Shown here: positions 1-9,995 of the stretch, piece by piece
Numbering within the stretch: position 1 is the stretch's first letter
How the letters are laid out: the number at the start of each line of letters is the position of its first letter
DNA from: Enterobacter huaxiensis
GTDB lineage: Bacteria; Pseudomonadota; Gammaproteobacteria; Enterobacterales; Enterobacteriaceae
Length of the DNA: 64,000 nucleotides
Direction: 5' to 3'
Assembly: GCF_003594935.2 (NCBI RefSeq)
Contig: NZ_CP043342.1
Coordinates: 3,410,001 to 3,474,000, forward strand
The notes under the pieces: model-generated
What the model was told of the DNA's origin: nothing
What the model saw: the letters and a program-made list of their open reading frames with translations, nothing else
Database searches by the model: none
Translations under genes and position numbers: made by a program

Positions 1-1082
1 TACATCGCGCCGAAGAAGAGCGCTTTTTCGCCGTCGGCGTTGAAGTCAGAGCGGTTATCCCACCAGATATCCAGACGACCGTTGGACGATGCATAGGTTG
101 GCGTCATACGCTGCAGGAAGTAACCCTGCTGCCCTTCCGCCTTCACCCATGTCCCTTCAAGACGCAGATCAACCTGGCCCACTTTGTAGCCGAAGGTCAG
201 CGCCTGCAGCCATGCGGTGCCGTCATAGATATCGTTGACGGTGCCATTGCTCGCTTTATCACGGGTACCGTAGAACTGATAGCTGGTGCTCAGCGGGCTG
301 CCCGCAACATCAAATTTGTAGCTGGCTTTTGCAAAGTACTGGTCAATATACCCTTCCGCCTGACCAAAAGCGGCTTCAAGCACCAGGTCGTTTTTGAAGT
401 CATACTTCGCGCCCAGAGAGTGGAGATAGTCCACTTTGGTCTTTTTATCGTTCTGGTAAAACTTGTCCATCTCGATGTGCCACGGCGCTTTATATTCGTT
501 GGTCCACATGTAGGAGAAGCTCAACGCGCCCGCATCGCCGTAGTCAAAGTTAGCCCCGGCTTCGGCCCCCTGATAGGTGCCCGGCATAAAGCTCCAGTGC
601 GGTGCTAACAGCGTTTGACCGGTTGGCTGAATATAACCACCGCGCGCCCATACCGGGCCGTATTTGAATTTCGCTGCTGCCTTATACAGGCTGACGCCGC
701 TTTTATCGCCGGACCAGTCTTCTTTATAGGCTTTATTACTGGAGGAGAAGGCGATTTCGTTCGGGTGACCGCTGTCGCCGTTTTCCGCCATTTCAATGGC
801 CGTGAAGGCGGCAATATCCAGACCGAACATATCTGCAGCATAGCCCGACTGGAAATCGAGGTTGGCGTTCCAGGTTGAGTGAGCAAGGTTGGTTTTATAT
901 TTGTTTTCGGTGACGTCTTTACGGTCACGTTGACGCTGCCAGTAATAAATACCGCCCGTGAGGGTAGAATCATCGATGAAACCTTCGGCCTTAGCTTCTG
1001 GGGTAATCACCAAGCTCGACATTGCTGTCACACCGGCGATAGCCAGCGCCAGCGCACTACGTTTGCCACTGAACGTACGCAT
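1..1082 (-). CDS. chiP: Chitoporin ChiP (OprD-family outer-membrane porin), 3' end cut by window edge
   Basis: Reading from the ATG at 1082 towards the left edge gives an open frame with no stop. It starts [17 protein letters not shown], a signal peptide followed by [18 protein letters not shown], and continues with the aromatic, strand-rich pattern of the OprD/ChiP porins, such as [16 protein letters not shown]. ChiP takes up chitooligosaccharides across the outer membrane. About 360 residues are present; the family is usually near 465, so the missing C-terminal part lies outside the window. The leader holds a ChiX pairing site and, further up, a NagC operator, which links it to the nag genes nearby. 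The identification rests on recalled similarity and on the glnS neighbour; chiQ would be expected beyond the edge. Confidence 0.9.
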   Translation of the reverse strand, partial: MRTFSGKRSALALAIAGVTAMSSLVITPEAKAEGFIDDSTLTGGIYYWQRQRDRKDVTENKYKTNLAHSTWNANLDFQSGYAADMFGLDIAAFTAIEMAENGDSGHPNEIAFSSSNKAYKEDWSGDKSGVSLYKAAAKFKYGPVWARGGYIQPTGQTLLAPHWSFMPGTYQGAEAGANFDYGDAGALSFSYMWTNEYKAPWHIEMDKFYQNDKKTKVDYLHSLGAKYDFKNDLVLEAAFGQAEGYIDQYFAKASYKFDVAGSPLSTSYQFYGTRDKASNGTVNDIYDGTAWLQALTFGYKVGQVDLRLEGTWVKAEGQQGYFLQRMTPTYASSNGRLDIWWDNRSDFNADGEKALFFGAM

Positions 1083-1087
1083 AGATT

Positions 1088-1101
1088 ATTCCTCTTTGAC
1101 G
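1088..1101 (-). promoter_or_regulatory. ChiX sRNA pairing site over the chiP ribosome-binding site
   Basis: The chiP leader reads CGTCAAAGAGGAAT just before the start codon. This is the exact reverse complement of the single-stranded ATTCCTCTTTGACG segment of ChiX as I recall it. The site covers the AGAGGA Shine-Dalgarno sequence, so pairing would block translation, which is the known mode of ChiX control of chiP (ybfM) in E. coli and Salmonella. ChiX itself is not in this window. Confidence 0.8.
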
Positions 1102-1473
1102 AATTAAAACGCCTAAAACGGCGAAAATATAAAAGACCTAATGGTCAGGGGTAGTCAGAAATACCCTCGAATTAACTACCGCCTTTAGGTTATTTTTCGC
1201 GACGCGAATTATCAATGCTTTTTAATAAGCAAAAGTCAGGATTATGACGAAGTGCACATAATTAGTAGTGCTTTGTAACATTTACGGGGAGACGAGGAAT
1301 GGCGGGATATAGCGAGAAATTTCAGGGCGTAAAGGCAGACTACCCCGTATGTTTTTTAGTCATCTCCATTTCCGTAAAAATAGAAACTTTATTTAAAAAA
1401 ATAAGTAGCACCTCATTGACCTGATTTCCCGGCAGAGAATATTTCCTCAGACCGTTAATAGCATGATCGTTAA
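1102..1473. other. chiP upstream region, no gene seen
   Basis: This AT-rich stretch between chiP and the glnS terminator holds the chiP leader and promoter region and the predicted NagC operator. I see no convincing open reading frame with a ribosome-binding site and no other RNA gene. I could not assign the chiP -35 and -10 boxes. Confidence 0.5.
1191..1213. promoter_or_regulatory. Predicted NagC operator upstream of chiP
   Basis: The core TTCG-N3-CGCGAATTA has the same architecture as the NagC operator at nagE (TTCG-N3-CGCAAATTA). It sits about 110 bp upstream of the chiP start codon. NagC control of chiP is known in E. coli; use of this particular site is inferred from the match. Confidence 0.65.
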
Positions 1474-1500
1474 ATAAAAAAACGCCGCATATAGCGGCGT
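1474..1500 (-). terminator. Rho-independent terminator of glnS
   Basis: A 7-bp stem ACGCCGC/GCGGCGT closes an ATATA loop. On the minus strand it is followed by a run of U encoded by the AAAAAAA at 1476-1482. It lies just past the glnS stop codon. Confidence 0.85.
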
Positions 1501-1528
1501 TTGTCTCTCATTGACCAGAGCAGCGATA

Positions 1529-3196
1529 TTATTCGCCGATCTTAGCCCAGGTATCACGCAGACCGACGGTACGGTTAAATACCGGCTTTTCAGCGGTGCT
1601 GTAGCGGCTGTCCAGGCAGAAGTACCCTTCGCGTTCGAACTGGAACGCTTTACCGGCTTCAGCGGCTTTCAGAGACGGCTCGGCATAACCCTGCTTGATA
1701 ATCAGCGACTCGGTATTGATAACCGAGAGGAAGTCTTCCGCTGCGCCCGGGTTAGGCACGCTGAACAGACGGTCGTACAGGCGGATTTCCACCGGCAGCG
1801 CATGCGTCGCGCTCACCCAGTGAATAACGCCCTTCACTTTACGTCCGTCAGCAGGATCTTTGCTCAGGGTCTCTGCATCGTAAGAACAGAAGATGGTGGT
1901 GATATTCCCTTCTGCATCTTTCTCTACGCGCTCGGCTTTGATCACGTACGCGTTACGCAGACGCACTTCTTTGCCCAGCACCAGACGCTTGTACTGCTTG
2001 TTCGCTTCTTCGCGGAAGTCAGCACGATCGATCCAGATTTCGCCGCTGAACGGCACGTCGCGGGTCCCCATCTCCGGCTTGCTCGGATGGTTAGGCATTG
2101 CCACCAGCTCGCTCTTGCCCTGCGGGTAGTTTTCGATAACCAGCTTAACCGGGTCGATCACCGCCATCGCGCGCGGAGCGTTTTCGTTCAGGTCTTCACG
2201 GATGCAGGATTCCAGAGAAGCGATTTCAATGGTGTTGTCCTGTTTGGTGACGCCGATGCGTTTGCAGAACTCGCGAATTGACGCAGAGGTGTAGCCACGA
2301 CGGCGCAGACCAGAGATGGTCGGCATGCGCGGATCATCCCAGCCTTCAACGTGCTTGTCGGTGACCAGCAGGTTCAGCTTACGTTTGGACATCACGGTGT
2401 ATTCCAGGTTCAGACGAGAGAACTCGTACTGGCGCGGATGCACAGGAATAGTGATGTTATCCAGCACCCAGTCGTACAGACGGCGGTTGTCCTGGAACTC
2501 CAGCGTACAGAGTGAATGCGTGATGCCTTCCAGCGCATCGCTGATGCAGTGGGTGAAGTCGTACATCGGGTAGATGCACCACTTGTTGCCGGTCTGGTGG
2601 TGTTCCGCAAACTTAATGCGGTACAGCACCGGATCGCGCATCACGATGAACGGGGACGCCATGTCAATTTTGGCACGCAGGCACGCTTTGCCTTCTTCGA
2701 AGCCGCCGGCACGCATTTTTTCAAACAGCGCCAGGTTCTCTTCTACGCTGCGATCGCGGTACGGGCTGTTTTTGCCCGGCGCGGTCAGGGAGCCACGGTA
2801 TTCGCGAATCTCGTCGGCAGACAGTTCGTCCACATACGCCAGACCTTTGTTGATAAGCTCTACAGCGTAGGCATACAGCTGATCGAAATAGTCAGAGGAG
2901 TAGCAGATATCGCCAGACCAGCTGAAGCCCAGCCACTGCACGTCGTTCTTGATGGACTCAACGTATTCGATGTCTTCTTTTACTGGGTTGGTGTCATCGA
3001 AACGCAGGTTGCACTGACCCTGATAGTCTTGCGCAATACCAAAGTTCAGGCAGATAGATTTCGCATGCCCAATATGCAGGTAGCCGTTCGGCTCCGGCGG
3101 GAAGCGGGTATGAACTGTGGTGTGCTTACCACTGGCCAGATCTTCATCGATGATCTGACGAATAAAGTTACTCGGGCGGGCTTCTGCCTCACTCAT
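1529..3196 (-). CDS. glnS: Glutaminyl-tRNA synthetase
   Basis: Class I aminoacyl-tRNA synthetase that charges tRNA-Gln with glutamine in the cytoplasm. The 555-residue product has the family's usual length. The class I signature is in [15 protein letters not shown] near residues 32-46 (HIGH motif). The second ATP-binding motif, here VMSKRKL, lies near residue 270, and the C-terminal half has the beta-barrel anticodon-binding region. The ATG at 3196 gives the N-terminus [15 protein letters not shown], as in E. coli. The gene is monocistronic, with its own terminator. Four of its substrate tRNAs lie about 9 kb away. Confidence 0.98.
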   Translation of the reverse strand: MSEAEARPSNFIRQIIDEDLASGKHTTVHTRFPPEPNGYLHIGHAKSICLNFGIAQDYQGQCNLRFDDTNPVKEDIEYVESIKNDVQWLGFSWSGDICYSSDYFDQLYAYAVELINKGLAYVDELSADEIREYRGSLTAPGKNSPYRDRSVEENLALFEKMRAGGFEEGKACLRAKIDMASPFIVMRDPVLYRIKFAEHHQTGNKWCIYPMYDFTHCISDALEGITHSLCTLEFQDNRRLYDWVLDNITIPVHPRQYEFSRLNLEYTVMSKRKLNLLVTDKHVEGWDDPRMPTISGLRRRGYTSASIREFCKRIGVTKQDNTIEIASLESCIREDLNENAPRAMAVIDPVKLVIENYPQGKSELVAMPNHPSKPEMGTRDVPFSGEIWIDRADFREEANKQYKRLVLGKEVRLRNAYVIKAERVEKDAEGNITTIFCSYDAETLSKDPADGRKVKGVIHWVSATHALPVEIRLYDRLFSVPNPGAAEDFLSVINTESLIIKQGYAEPSLKAAEAGKAFQFEREGYFCLDSRYSTAEKPVFNRTVGLRDTWAKIGE

Positions 3197-3304
3197 CGTG
3201 GATTCCTCAAAGCGTAAACAACGTATAACGGCATATGATCTTATAAGCCGGACGTAGTGACAACCCTTAAAACGTCTCTTGAGAAAATAATGGGGGCAGT
3301 TGCT

Positions 3305-3340
3305 GCAAAAAAAAGCGGCGGAGGATATCCCCCGCCGCTT
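3305..3340 (-). terminator. Rho-independent terminator of nagE
   Basis: The stem AGCGGCGG/CCGCCGCT is followed on the minus strand by eight U (AAAAAAAA at 3307-3314). It lies 25 bp past the nagE stop codon. Confidence 0.85.
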
Positions 3341-3365
3341 AAGGCATGACTCTACTCAGGAGCGA

Positions 3366-5387
3366 TTACTTGCCTTTAATCTCATACAGTGGCGTTTCGC
3401 CCGCAACAACCTGACCTTTCGCCTGGATAACCAGGCCGCTGAAGTCGTCGATGTTGCTGCACACGACCGGGCTGATCATCGAGCGCGCGTTGGCGTTCAG
3501 GAAGTCCAGATCCATTTCCAGAATCGGCTGGCCTGCGACCACTTCGGCACCCTCTTCTACCAGGCGAGTAAAGCCCTGACCGTTCAGCGCAACGGTATCG
3601 ATACCCATATGGACAACGATTTCCGCGCCTTTTTCGGTTTCGAGGCAGAACGCGTGGTTGGTGTTGAAGATTTTCACGATGGTACCGGCAGCAGGAGACA
3701 CAACGGTTTTGTCCGTTGGCTTCACGGCCACGCCGTCACCCACCGCTTTGCTGGCGAAGGCTTCGTCAGGCACCTGCTCAATGGCAACCACGTCACCGGT
3801 GACCGGGGATACCAGCGCGGCGATGGTCACGGCATTTGGCACAGCCTGTGGCCTGGCGGCGGCTGGTGCAGCAGCAGGGGCAGCTGACGCTTCCGCTGCG
3901 GCTACCGGACCGGTAGTTTTCATGGCGTTAGCAATTTTCTCCGCCACGAAGCCGACGATAATCTGCACGCTGGTTTTGTTCAGGCGGATAACGCCGGAGG
4001 CACCCAGGCGTTTTGCCAGCGCTTCGTTTACCAGGGAAGAGTCTTTCACGTTCAGACGCAGACGAGTGATACAGGCGTCGATACCGGTCAGGTTGTCAGA
4101 ACCGCCCACGGCAGCGATGTACTGACGCGCCAGACCTGCAACGTCCTGCTCTTTGTCCGCGCTCACGTTCACGTCCTGACCATCCGCTTCGCTACCGGCA
4201 ACTGCCAGCTCACGGCCCGGGGTCATCAGGTTGAATTTAGTGATGGTGAAGCGGAATACCACGTAGTAGATAGCGAAGAACACCAGACCTTGCGGGATCA
4301 GCATCCACCAGTGGGTCGCCAGCGGGTTACGGGACGACAGCACCATATCCACCAGACCGGCACTGAAGCCGAAGCCAGCAATCCACTGCATGCTTGCAGC
4401 GATGAACACGGAGATACCGGTCAGCACGGCGTGGATCACATACAGAACCGGGGCAACGAACATGAAGGAGAATTCCAGCGGCTCGGTGATACCGGTAAAG
4501 AAGGCGGCAAATGCACCCGCCATCATGATACCCAGCACCTTCGCTTTGTTCTCAGGACGCGCGCAGTGGTAGATAGCCAGCGCGGCACCCGGCAGGCCGA
4601 ACATCATGATTGGGAAGAAGCCCGCCTGGTAACGACCGGTGATACCCACAACCGCTTTACCCGCTTCGATGGACTGTGCGCCACCCAGGAAGTTAGGAAT
4701 ATCGTTGATACCGGCAACGTCGAACCAGAATACGGAGTTCAGCGCGTGGTGCAGACCCACCGGGATCAGCAGACGGTTGAAGAACGCATAGACGCCCGCA
4801 CCGACAGAGCCCAGCTTCTGGATGTGTTCACCGAAGTTCACCAGACCGTCGAAAATCACCGGCCAGATGTACATCAGGATGAACGCAACGAGGATCATCA
4901 CGAAGGAGGTGAGGATTGGCACCAGACGACGGCCGCTGAAGAACGACAGCGCTTTCGGCAGCTCAACGCTGCTGAAGCGGTTGTACAGTTCCGCAGAGAT
5001 GATACCGACGAGAATACCCACGAACTGGTTGCTGATCTTACCGAACGCGGCAGGAACCTGGTCCGCCGGGATCTTCTGGATCATGGAAACCGCAGCCGGC
5101 GAGCAGAGCGTGGTCAGCACCAGGAAGCCCACGAAGCCGGTCAGCGCCGCAGCGCCGTCTTTATCTTTGGACATACCGTAAGCCACACCAATGGCAAACA
5201 GCACGGACATGTTGTCGATGATGGCGGAACCAGACTTAATGAAGAACGCCGCTAACGCGTTGTCCCCACCCCAGCCTACTGGGTCAATCCAGTAACCGAC
5301 ACCCATTAATATCGCTGCCGCTGGCAGCGTGGCGACCGGCACCATAAGTGCGCGACCAACCTTCTGTAAATAACCTAGAATACTCAC
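3366..5387 (-). CDS. nagE: N-acetylglucosamine-specific PTS enzyme IICBA
   Basis: Inner-membrane PTS permease that imports GlcNAc and phosphorylates it to GlcNAc-6-P, the substrate of NagA. Domains in order: membrane IIC (about 1-375, many hydrophobic helices), IIB (about 400-485, phospho-cysteine in GIDACITRLRL near residue 439), an Ala/Pro-rich linker, and a glucose-type IIA domain (about 520-673, active histidine in EIVVHMGIDTV near residue 593). At 673 residues it is slightly longer than the E. coli protein, mainly in the linker. The start is GTG, preceded by GGGGGAAG. It is divergent from nagBACD and shares NagC and CRP sites with it. Confidence 0.97.
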   Translation of the reverse strand: MSILGYLQKVGRALMVPVATLPAAAILMGVGYWIDPVGWGGDNALAAFFIKSGSAIIDNMSVLFAIGVAYGMSKDKDGAAALTGFVGFLVLTTLCSPAAVSMIQKIPADQVPAAFGKISNQFVGILVGIISAELYNRFSSVELPKALSFFSGRRLVPILTSFVMILVAFILMYIWPVIFDGLVNFGEHIQKLGSVGAGVYAFFNRLLIPVGLHHALNSVFWFDVAGINDIPNFLGGAQSIEAGKAVVGITGRYQAGFFPIMMFGLPGAALAIYHCARPENKAKVLGIMMAGAFAAFFTGITEPLEFSFMFVAPVLYVIHAVLTGISVFIAASMQWIAGFGFSAGLVDMVLSSRNPLATHWWMLIPQGLVFFAIYYVVFRFTITKFNLMTPGRELAVAGSEADGQDVNVSADKEQDVAGLARQYIAAVGGSDNLTGIDACITRLRLNVKDSSLVNEALAKRLGASGVIRLNKTSVQIIVGFVAEKIANAMKTTGPVAAAEASAAPAAAPAAARPQAVPNAVTIAALVSPVTGDVVAIEQVPDEAFASKAVGDGVAVKPTDKTVVSPAAGTIVKIFNTNHAFCLETEKGAEIVVHMGIDTVALNGQGFTRLVEEGAEVVAGQPILEMDLDFLNANARSMISPVVCSNIDDFSGLVIQAKGQVVAGETPLYEIKGK

Positions 5388-5497
5388 TTTCTTCCCCCTA
5401 TGAGACCCCGTTAAGGCACGTTCTCAGCTGTGTTTTTTATTGTGTCACTAACTATAAATACAGTTGATGATTCACTGGCATTGTGAGTGTGTGGAAA

Positions 5498-5520
5498 ATT
5501 AATTCGTATCGCAAATTAAA
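5498..5520. promoter_or_regulatory. NagC operator at nagE
   Basis: The site has core TTCGTATCGCAAATTAAA and agrees with the E. coli nagE operator as I recall it. It lies about 110 bp upstream of the nagE start, within the nagE promoter region. Together with the second operator 94-95 bp away (centre to centre) it would allow the repression loop known for NagC. Confidence 0.85.
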
Positions 5521-5531
5521 CACCCATTTTT

Positions 5532-5547
5532 TGTGATTTTTGTCACC
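5532..5547. promoter_or_regulatory. CRP-cAMP site between nagE and nagB
   Basis: TGTGATTTTTGTCACC matches TGTGA-N6-TCACA at nine of the ten conserved positions. It lies between the two NagC operators, where it can activate the divergent promoters, as in E. coli. Confidence 0.85.
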
Positions 5548-5591
5548 AAATATCGTAATCCCCCCTCCCTTTCACTGGCTAACAGCGAAAA

Positions 5592-5615
5592 CTTATTTTA
5601 TCATTCAAAAAATCA
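5592..5615. promoter_or_regulatory. NagC operator at nagB
   Basis: CTTATTTTATCATTCAAAAA followed by ATCA agrees with the E. coli nagB operator as I recall it. It lies about 100 bp upstream of the nagB start codon. Confidence 0.85.
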
Positions 5616-5714
5616 AGACGGATTGATCCGGCCTGAAAGGTTCCAGGTTACGCTTAAGTATCAGGCTGCACTAATCATCCGCCCACTTTTTTACTTTAAC
5701 TTTAGAGGTGAACA

Positions 5715-6515
5715 ATGAGACTGATTCCCCTGGCAACAGCTGAACAAGTCGGTAAATGGGCTGCACGTCATATCGTTAACCGCATCAACGCGTTCAAACC
5801 TACCGCCGATCGTCCTTTCGTTCTCGGCCTTCCAACCGGCGGCACCCCGCTGACCGCATATAAAGCTCTGGTTGAAATGCACAAAGCGGGCCAGGTTAGC
5901 TTCAAGCATGTTGTGACGTTCAACATGGACGAATATGTTGGCCTGCCAAAGGAGCACCCGGAAAGCTACCATAGCTTCATGCACCGTAATTTCTTTGATC
6001 ACGTTGATATTCCAGCTGAAAACATTAACCTGCTGAATGGTAACGCGCCTGATATTGACGCAGAATGCCGTCAGTACGAAGAAAAAATCCGTTCCTACGG
6101 TAAAATCCACCTGTTTATGGGCGGCGTGGGCAACGATGGTCATATCGCGTTTAACGAACCCGCATCTTCCCTGGCTTCCCGCACCCGTATTAAAACGCTG
6201 ACCCATGACACCCGCGTGGCAAACTCCCGCTTCTTTGACGGTGACGTGAACCAGGTGCCAAAATACGCGCTGACCGTGGGCGTAGGCACCCTGCTGGATG
6301 CCGAAGAAGTGATGATTCTGGTGCTGGGCGGCGTGAAGGCGCAGGCGCTACAGGCAGCCGTTGAAGGCAACGTTAACCACATGTGGACTATCAGCTGCCT
6401 GCAGCTGCATCCAAAGGCCGTCGTCGTGTGTGACGAGCCGTCCACGATGGAGCTGAAAGTGAAAACGCTGAAATACTTTAACGAGTTAGAAGCAGAGAAC
6501 ATCAAAGGTCTGTAA
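5715..6515 (+). CDS. nagB: Glucosamine-6-phosphate deaminase
   Basis: Converts glucosamine-6-P to fructose-6-P and ammonia, the last step of amino-sugar catabolism. The product is 266 residues, the exact family length. The catalytic region has FNMDEYVGL (about residues 68-76) and the proton-relay stretch [13 protein letters not shown] (about 136-148). The substrate loop [10 protein letters not shown] lies near residues 37-46. The ATG follows GAGGTGAAC. First gene of nagBACD; NagC and CRP sites lie upstream, and a hairpin follows the gene. Confidence 0.98.
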   Translation: MRLIPLATAEQVGKWAARHIVNRINAFKPTADRPFVLGLPTGGTPLTAYKALVEMHKAGQVSFKHVVTFNMDEYVGLPKEHPESYHSFMHRNFFDHVDIPAENINLLNGNAPDIDAECRQYEEKIRSYGKIHLFMGGVGNDGHIAFNEPASSLASRTRIKTLTHDTRVANSRFFDGDVNQVPKYALTVGVGTLLDAEEVMILVLGGVKAQALQAAVEGNVNHMWTISCLQLHPKAVVVCDEPSTMELKVKTLKYFNELEAENIKGL

Positions 6516-6522
6516 TTGAATA

Positions 6523-6553
6523 ACCGCCTCTGTCTGCAGGGGCGGTCGCTTTT
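6523..6553 (+). terminator. Terminator-like hairpin between nagB and nagA
   Basis: A 10-bp stem (ACCGCCTCTG with CAGGGGCGGT, one G-U pair) has a TCTG loop. It is followed by CGCTTTTTT and lies 8 bp past the nagB stop codon. It probably acts as a partial terminator that lowers nagACD expression relative to nagB. Confidence 0.65.
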
Positions 6554-6570
6554 TTAAACCGGGGGTCGTT

Positions 6571-7719
6571 ATGTACGCTTTAACCCACGGTCGGATTTAT
6601 ACCGGCCATGAAATTCTGGATGACCACGCGATTGTTATCGCGAATGGCCTGATTGAACGTGTTTGCCCGCTGGCCGAGCTGCCGCCGGAGATAGAACAGC
6701 GCTCACTCAATGGAGCAATAATCTCCCCCGGTTTCATCGACGTGCAGCTTAACGGCTGCGGCGGCGTGCAGTTTAATGACACCGCAGAGGCGGTGACGGT
6801 TGAAACGCTGGAAATCATGCAGAAAGCCAATGAGAAATCGGGCTGCACCAGCTATTTGCCAACGCTTATCACCAGCAGCGATGACCTGATGAAGCAGGGT
6901 ATCCGCGTGATGCGTGAATACCTGGCGAAATATCCAAACCAGGCACTCGGCCTGCACCTTGAAGGTCCGTGGCTGAACATGGTCAAGAAAGGCACGCATA
7001 ACCCGGACTACGTGCGTAAACCGGACGCCGAGCTGGTTGACTACATGTGTGCCAACGCCGATGTGATTACCAAAGTGACGCTGGCCCCTGAAATGACCGG
7101 TACTGACGTCATCAGCAAGCTGGCTGCCGCCGGGATTGTGGTGTCAGCAGGTCACTCAAACGCCACGCTGAAGGAAGCCAAAGCGGGCTTCCGCGCAGGG
7201 ATCACCTTTGCGACCCACCTCTACAACGCCATGCCGTATATTACCGGCCGCGAGCCGGGTCTTGTCGGGGCGATTCTGGATGAGCCAGACGTTTACTGCG
7301 GCATTATCGCCGACGGCCTGCACGTTGATTACACCAACATTCGCAACGCCAAGCGCCTGAAGGGTGACAAGCTGTGTCTGGTGACAGATGCCACAGCGCC
7401 AGCAGGGGCAAATATTGAGCAGTTCATTTTTGCTGGTAAAACAATATACTACCGCAATGGACTCTGTGTGGATGAGAACGGTACGCTGAGCGGTTCTGCC
7501 CTGACCATGATTGAAGGGGTGCGTAACCTGGTCGAGCACTGCGGTATTGCGCTTGATGAAGTGCTGCGTATGGCAACGCTTTATCCGGCTCGCGCAATGG
7601 GCGTGGATAAACAACTCGGTGGCATTGCACCGGGGATGGTTGCAAACCTGACGGCGTTCACACACGATTATAAAATTATTAAGACCATCGTTAATGGTAA
7701 CGAGGTCGTCACTGAGTAA
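6571..7719 (+). CDS. nagA: N-acetylglucosamine-6-phosphate deacetylase
   Basis: Amidohydrolase that removes acetate from GlcNAc-6-P to give glucosamine-6-P for NagB; GlcNAc-6-P is also the inducer that inactivates NagC. The 382-residue product has the family length. Metal and substrate motifs are visible: [12 protein letters not shown] (about residues 54-65), LHLEGPWLN (about 128-136, metal-binding Glu), SAGHSNA (about 192-198), [10 protein letters not shown] (about 212-221) and [10 protein letters not shown] (about 269-278, catalytic Asp). Second gene of nagBACD, 8 bp upstream of nagC. Confidence 0.97.
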   Translation: MYALTHGRIYTGHEILDDHAIVIANGLIERVCPLAELPPEIEQRSLNGAIISPGFIDVQLNGCGGVQFNDTAEAVTVETLEIMQKANEKSGCTSYLPTLITSSDDLMKQGIRVMREYLAKYPNQALGLHLEGPWLNMVKKGTHNPDYVRKPDAELVDYMCANADVITKVTLAPEMTGTDVISKLAAAGIVVSAGHSNATLKEAKAGFRAGITFATHLYNAMPYITGREPGLVGAILDEPDVYCGIIADGLHVDYTNIRNAKRLKGDKLCLVTDATAPAGANIEQFIFAGKTIYYRNGLCVDENGTLSGSALTMIEGVRNLVEHCGIALDEVLRMATLYPARAMGVDKQLGGIAPGMVANLTAFTHDYKIIKTIVNGNEVVTE

Positions 7720-7727
7720 GTAAAAGT

Positions 7728-8948
7728 ATGACACCAGGCGGACAAGCTCAAATCGGTAATGTCGATCTCGTTAAACAACTTAACAGCGCGGCAGTTTATC
7801 GCCTGATTGACTCACACGGGCCAATCTCACGCATTCAGATAGCCGAACAAAGCCAGCTTGCTCCCGCCAGCGTGACAAAAATTACGCGCCAGCTTATTGA
7901 GCGCGGCCTGATCAAAGAAGTCGATCAGCAGGCCTCCACCGGAGGCCGCCGCGCCATCTCCATCGTGACCGAAACCCGCAATTTTCAGGCCATTGGCGTT
8001 CGTCTTGGTCGTCATGACACCACGCTTACGCTCTACGATCTGAGCAGCAAAGCCATCGCCGAAGAGCACTATCCCCTGCCGGAGCGCACCCAGGAGACGC
8101 TGGAACACGCGCTGCTGAACACCATCGCCCAGTTTATTGAGCACTGTCAGCGCAAAATCCGCGAGCTTATTGCCATCTCCGTGATTTTACCCGGCCTTGT
8201 CGACCCGGAAAGCGGCGTCATTCGCTATATGCCGCACATTCAGGTTGAGAACTGGGGGCTGGTCGACGCGCTGGAAAAGCGCTTTAAGGTCACCTGCTTT
8301 GTGGGTCACGATATTCGCTCTCTGGCGCTGGCAGAGCACTACTTTGGTGCGAGCCAGGACTGCGAAGACTCTATTCTGGTGCGCGTTCACCGCGGTACGG
8401 GCGCAGGTATTATCTCCAACGGCCGCATTTTCATCGGCCGCAACGGCAACGTAGGCGAGATCGGCCACATTCAGGTGGACCCGCTCGGCGAACGCTGCCA
8501 CTGCGGCAACTTCGGCTGCCTTGAAACGGTTGCTGCCAACGCCGCTATCGAACATCGGGTTCGTCATCTGCTGGAGCAGGGCTATCAAAGCCGCGTGGCG
8601 CTGGATGACTGTAAGATCGGCGCCATCTGCAAAGCCGCCAACAAGGGCGATGCGCTGGCCTGCGAAGTGATCGAGCAGGTTGGGCGCCATCTGGGTAAAA
8701 CCATCGCCATTGCCATCAACCTGTTTAACCCGCAAAAAGTGGTGATCGCAGGCGAGATCGTCGAAGCGGAAAAAGTGTTACTGCCCGCCATCGAGGGCTG
8801 CATTAATACTCAGGCGCTGAAGGCGTTTCGTCAGAACTTACCGGTGGTGCGCTCAACGCTGGATCATCGCTCGGCGATTGGTGCTTTTGCCCTGGTAAAA
8901 CGCGCCATGCTCAATGGGATCCTCCTCCAGCATTTGCTGGAATCCTGA
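7728..8948 (+). CDS. nagC: Transcriptional regulator NagC (ROK family)
   Basis: Represses nagE, nagBACD and chiP in the absence of GlcNAc-6-P. The 406-residue product has an N-terminal winged helix-turn-helix (ISRIQIAEQSQLAPASVTK, about residues 32-51). A ROK sugar-kinase-like domain follows, with the zinc motif GHIQVDPLGERCHCGNFGC (about 247-265). It is the third gene of its own operon, so it is autoregulated through the nagB operator. Three predicted operators for it lie in this window. Confidence 0.97.
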   Translation: MTPGGQAQIGNVDLVKQLNSAAVYRLIDSHGPISRIQIAEQSQLAPASVTKITRQLIERGLIKEVDQQASTGGRRAISIVTETRNFQAIGVRLGRHDTTLTLYDLSSKAIAEEHYPLPERTQETLEHALLNTIAQFIEHCQRKIRELIAISVILPGLVDPESGVIRYMPHIQVENWGLVDALEKRFKVTCFVGHDIRSLALAEHYFGASQDCEDSILVRVHRGTGAGIISNGRIFIGRNGNVGEIGHIQVDPLGERCHCGNFGCLETVAANAAIEHRVRHLLEQGYQSRVALDDCKIGAICKAANKGDALACEVIEQVGRHLGKTIAIAINLFNPQKVVIAGEIVEAEKVLLPAIEGCINTQALKAFRQNLPVVRSTLDHRSAIGAFALVKRAMLNGILLQHLLES

Positions 8949-8993
8949 TCGGACCTTATAGTAACGCCTTCTTTTTTTGATGTCGGGAAGTCC

Positions 8994-9746
8994 ATGACCA
9001 TTAAGAATGTAATTTGTGATATCGACGGCGTGCTGATGCACGACAACGTTGCCGTGCCGGGTGCTGCGGAGTTTCTTTACCGCATCATCGACAAAGGAAT
9101 GCCACTGGTTCTTCTCACGAACTACCCTTCCCAAACCGGTCAGGATTTGGCGAACCGTTTCGCTACCGCGGGCGTTAACGTACCGGACAGCGTGTTTTAT
9201 ACCTCCGCGATGGCGACGGCTGATTTCCTGAAGCGTCAGGAGGGGAAAAAGGCCTACGTGGTCGGTGAAGGTGCGCTAATCCACGAGCTGTATAAAGCGG
9301 GCTTTACCATAACCGACGTGAACCCGGACTTTGTGATCGTCGGCGAGACGCGCTCCTTTAACTGGGAGATGATGCATAAAGCAGCATACTTTGTTGCCAA
9401 CGGCGCGCGTTTCATCGCCACCAACCCGGACACGCACGGCCGCGGTTTTTATCCGGCCTGCGGCGCGCTGTGCGCCGGCATCGAAAAAATTTCCGGTCGT
9501 AAGCCGTTTGTCGTCGGTAAACCGAGCCCGTGGATCATCCGCGCCGCGCTGAATAAAATGCAGGCCCACTCCGAAGAAACCGTCATTGTCGGCGATAACC
9601 TGCGCACCGATATTCTGGCGGGCTTCCAGGCGGGGCTTGAAACCATTCTCGTGCTCTCCGGCGTCTCTCAGCTTGATGACATCGACGCCATGCCGTTCCG
9701 TCCGAGCTGGATTTATCCCTCCGTCGAGGAAATCGACGTTATCTGA
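8994..9746 (+). CDS. nagD: HAD-superfamily nucleotide phosphatase NagD (UmpH)
   Basis: Cytoplasmic HAD phosphatase, acting mainly on UMP in E. coli. Motif I is VICDIDGVLMHDN at residues 5-17 (nucleophile Asp and acid/base Asp). Motif II includes LLTNYPSQ, the motif III lysine lies in VVGKPSPW (about residues 173-180), and motif IV is VGDNLRTDI (about 199-207). It is 250 residues, as in E. coli. Last gene of nagBACD, followed by a strong terminator. Its link to amino-sugar metabolism is only positional. Confidence 0.95.
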   Translation: MTIKNVICDIDGVLMHDNVAVPGAAEFLYRIIDKGMPLVLLTNYPSQTGQDLANRFATAGVNVPDSVFYTSAMATADFLKRQEGKKAYVVGEGALIHELYKAGFTITDVNPDFVIVGETRSFNWEMMHKAAYFVANGARFIATNPDTHGRGFYPACGALCAGIEKISGRKPFVVGKPSPWIIRAALNKMQAHSEETVIVGDNLRTDILAGFQAGLETILVLSGVSQLDDIDAMPFRPSWIYPSVEEIDVI

Positions 9747-9751
9747 TCCAG

Positions 9752-9776
9752 AACCACGCCTCAGGGCGTGGTTTTT
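9752..9776 (+). terminator. Rho-independent terminator of nagBACD
   Basis: A 9-bp stem AACCACGCC/GGCGTGGTT with a TCAG loop runs into a T tract. It lies immediately after the nagD stop codon. Confidence 0.9.
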
Positions 9777-9995
9777 CATTATCAGCCCCGCAAAACGCAA
9801 CGACATCTAACAGAAAGCGTCATCCACTGCATAATCATCAATAAAAATGCTTTCTCCATACGCTTTTTTCAACATTCAGCAATCACTGTTGCACTATTTG
9901 CGTTTTCTCCGGCAAAACGCTTGCGCGCCCTCACCCTTTGCGGCATTTTCATAAGCAAGCAACATTACAAAGCAACAGGGTTAACGGAGAAGGTT

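Noticed and set aside
4290..5255. Open frame of 321 codons on the plus strand inside nagE
   Set aside because: Antisense shadow of nagE: rich in His, Arg and Gln without family pattern, no ribosome-binding site, and nagE is certain on the other strand.
9768..9995. In-frame extension upstream of asnB
   Set aside because: Would bury the catalytic Cys2 of the glutaminase domain; no similarity; overlaps the nagD terminator.
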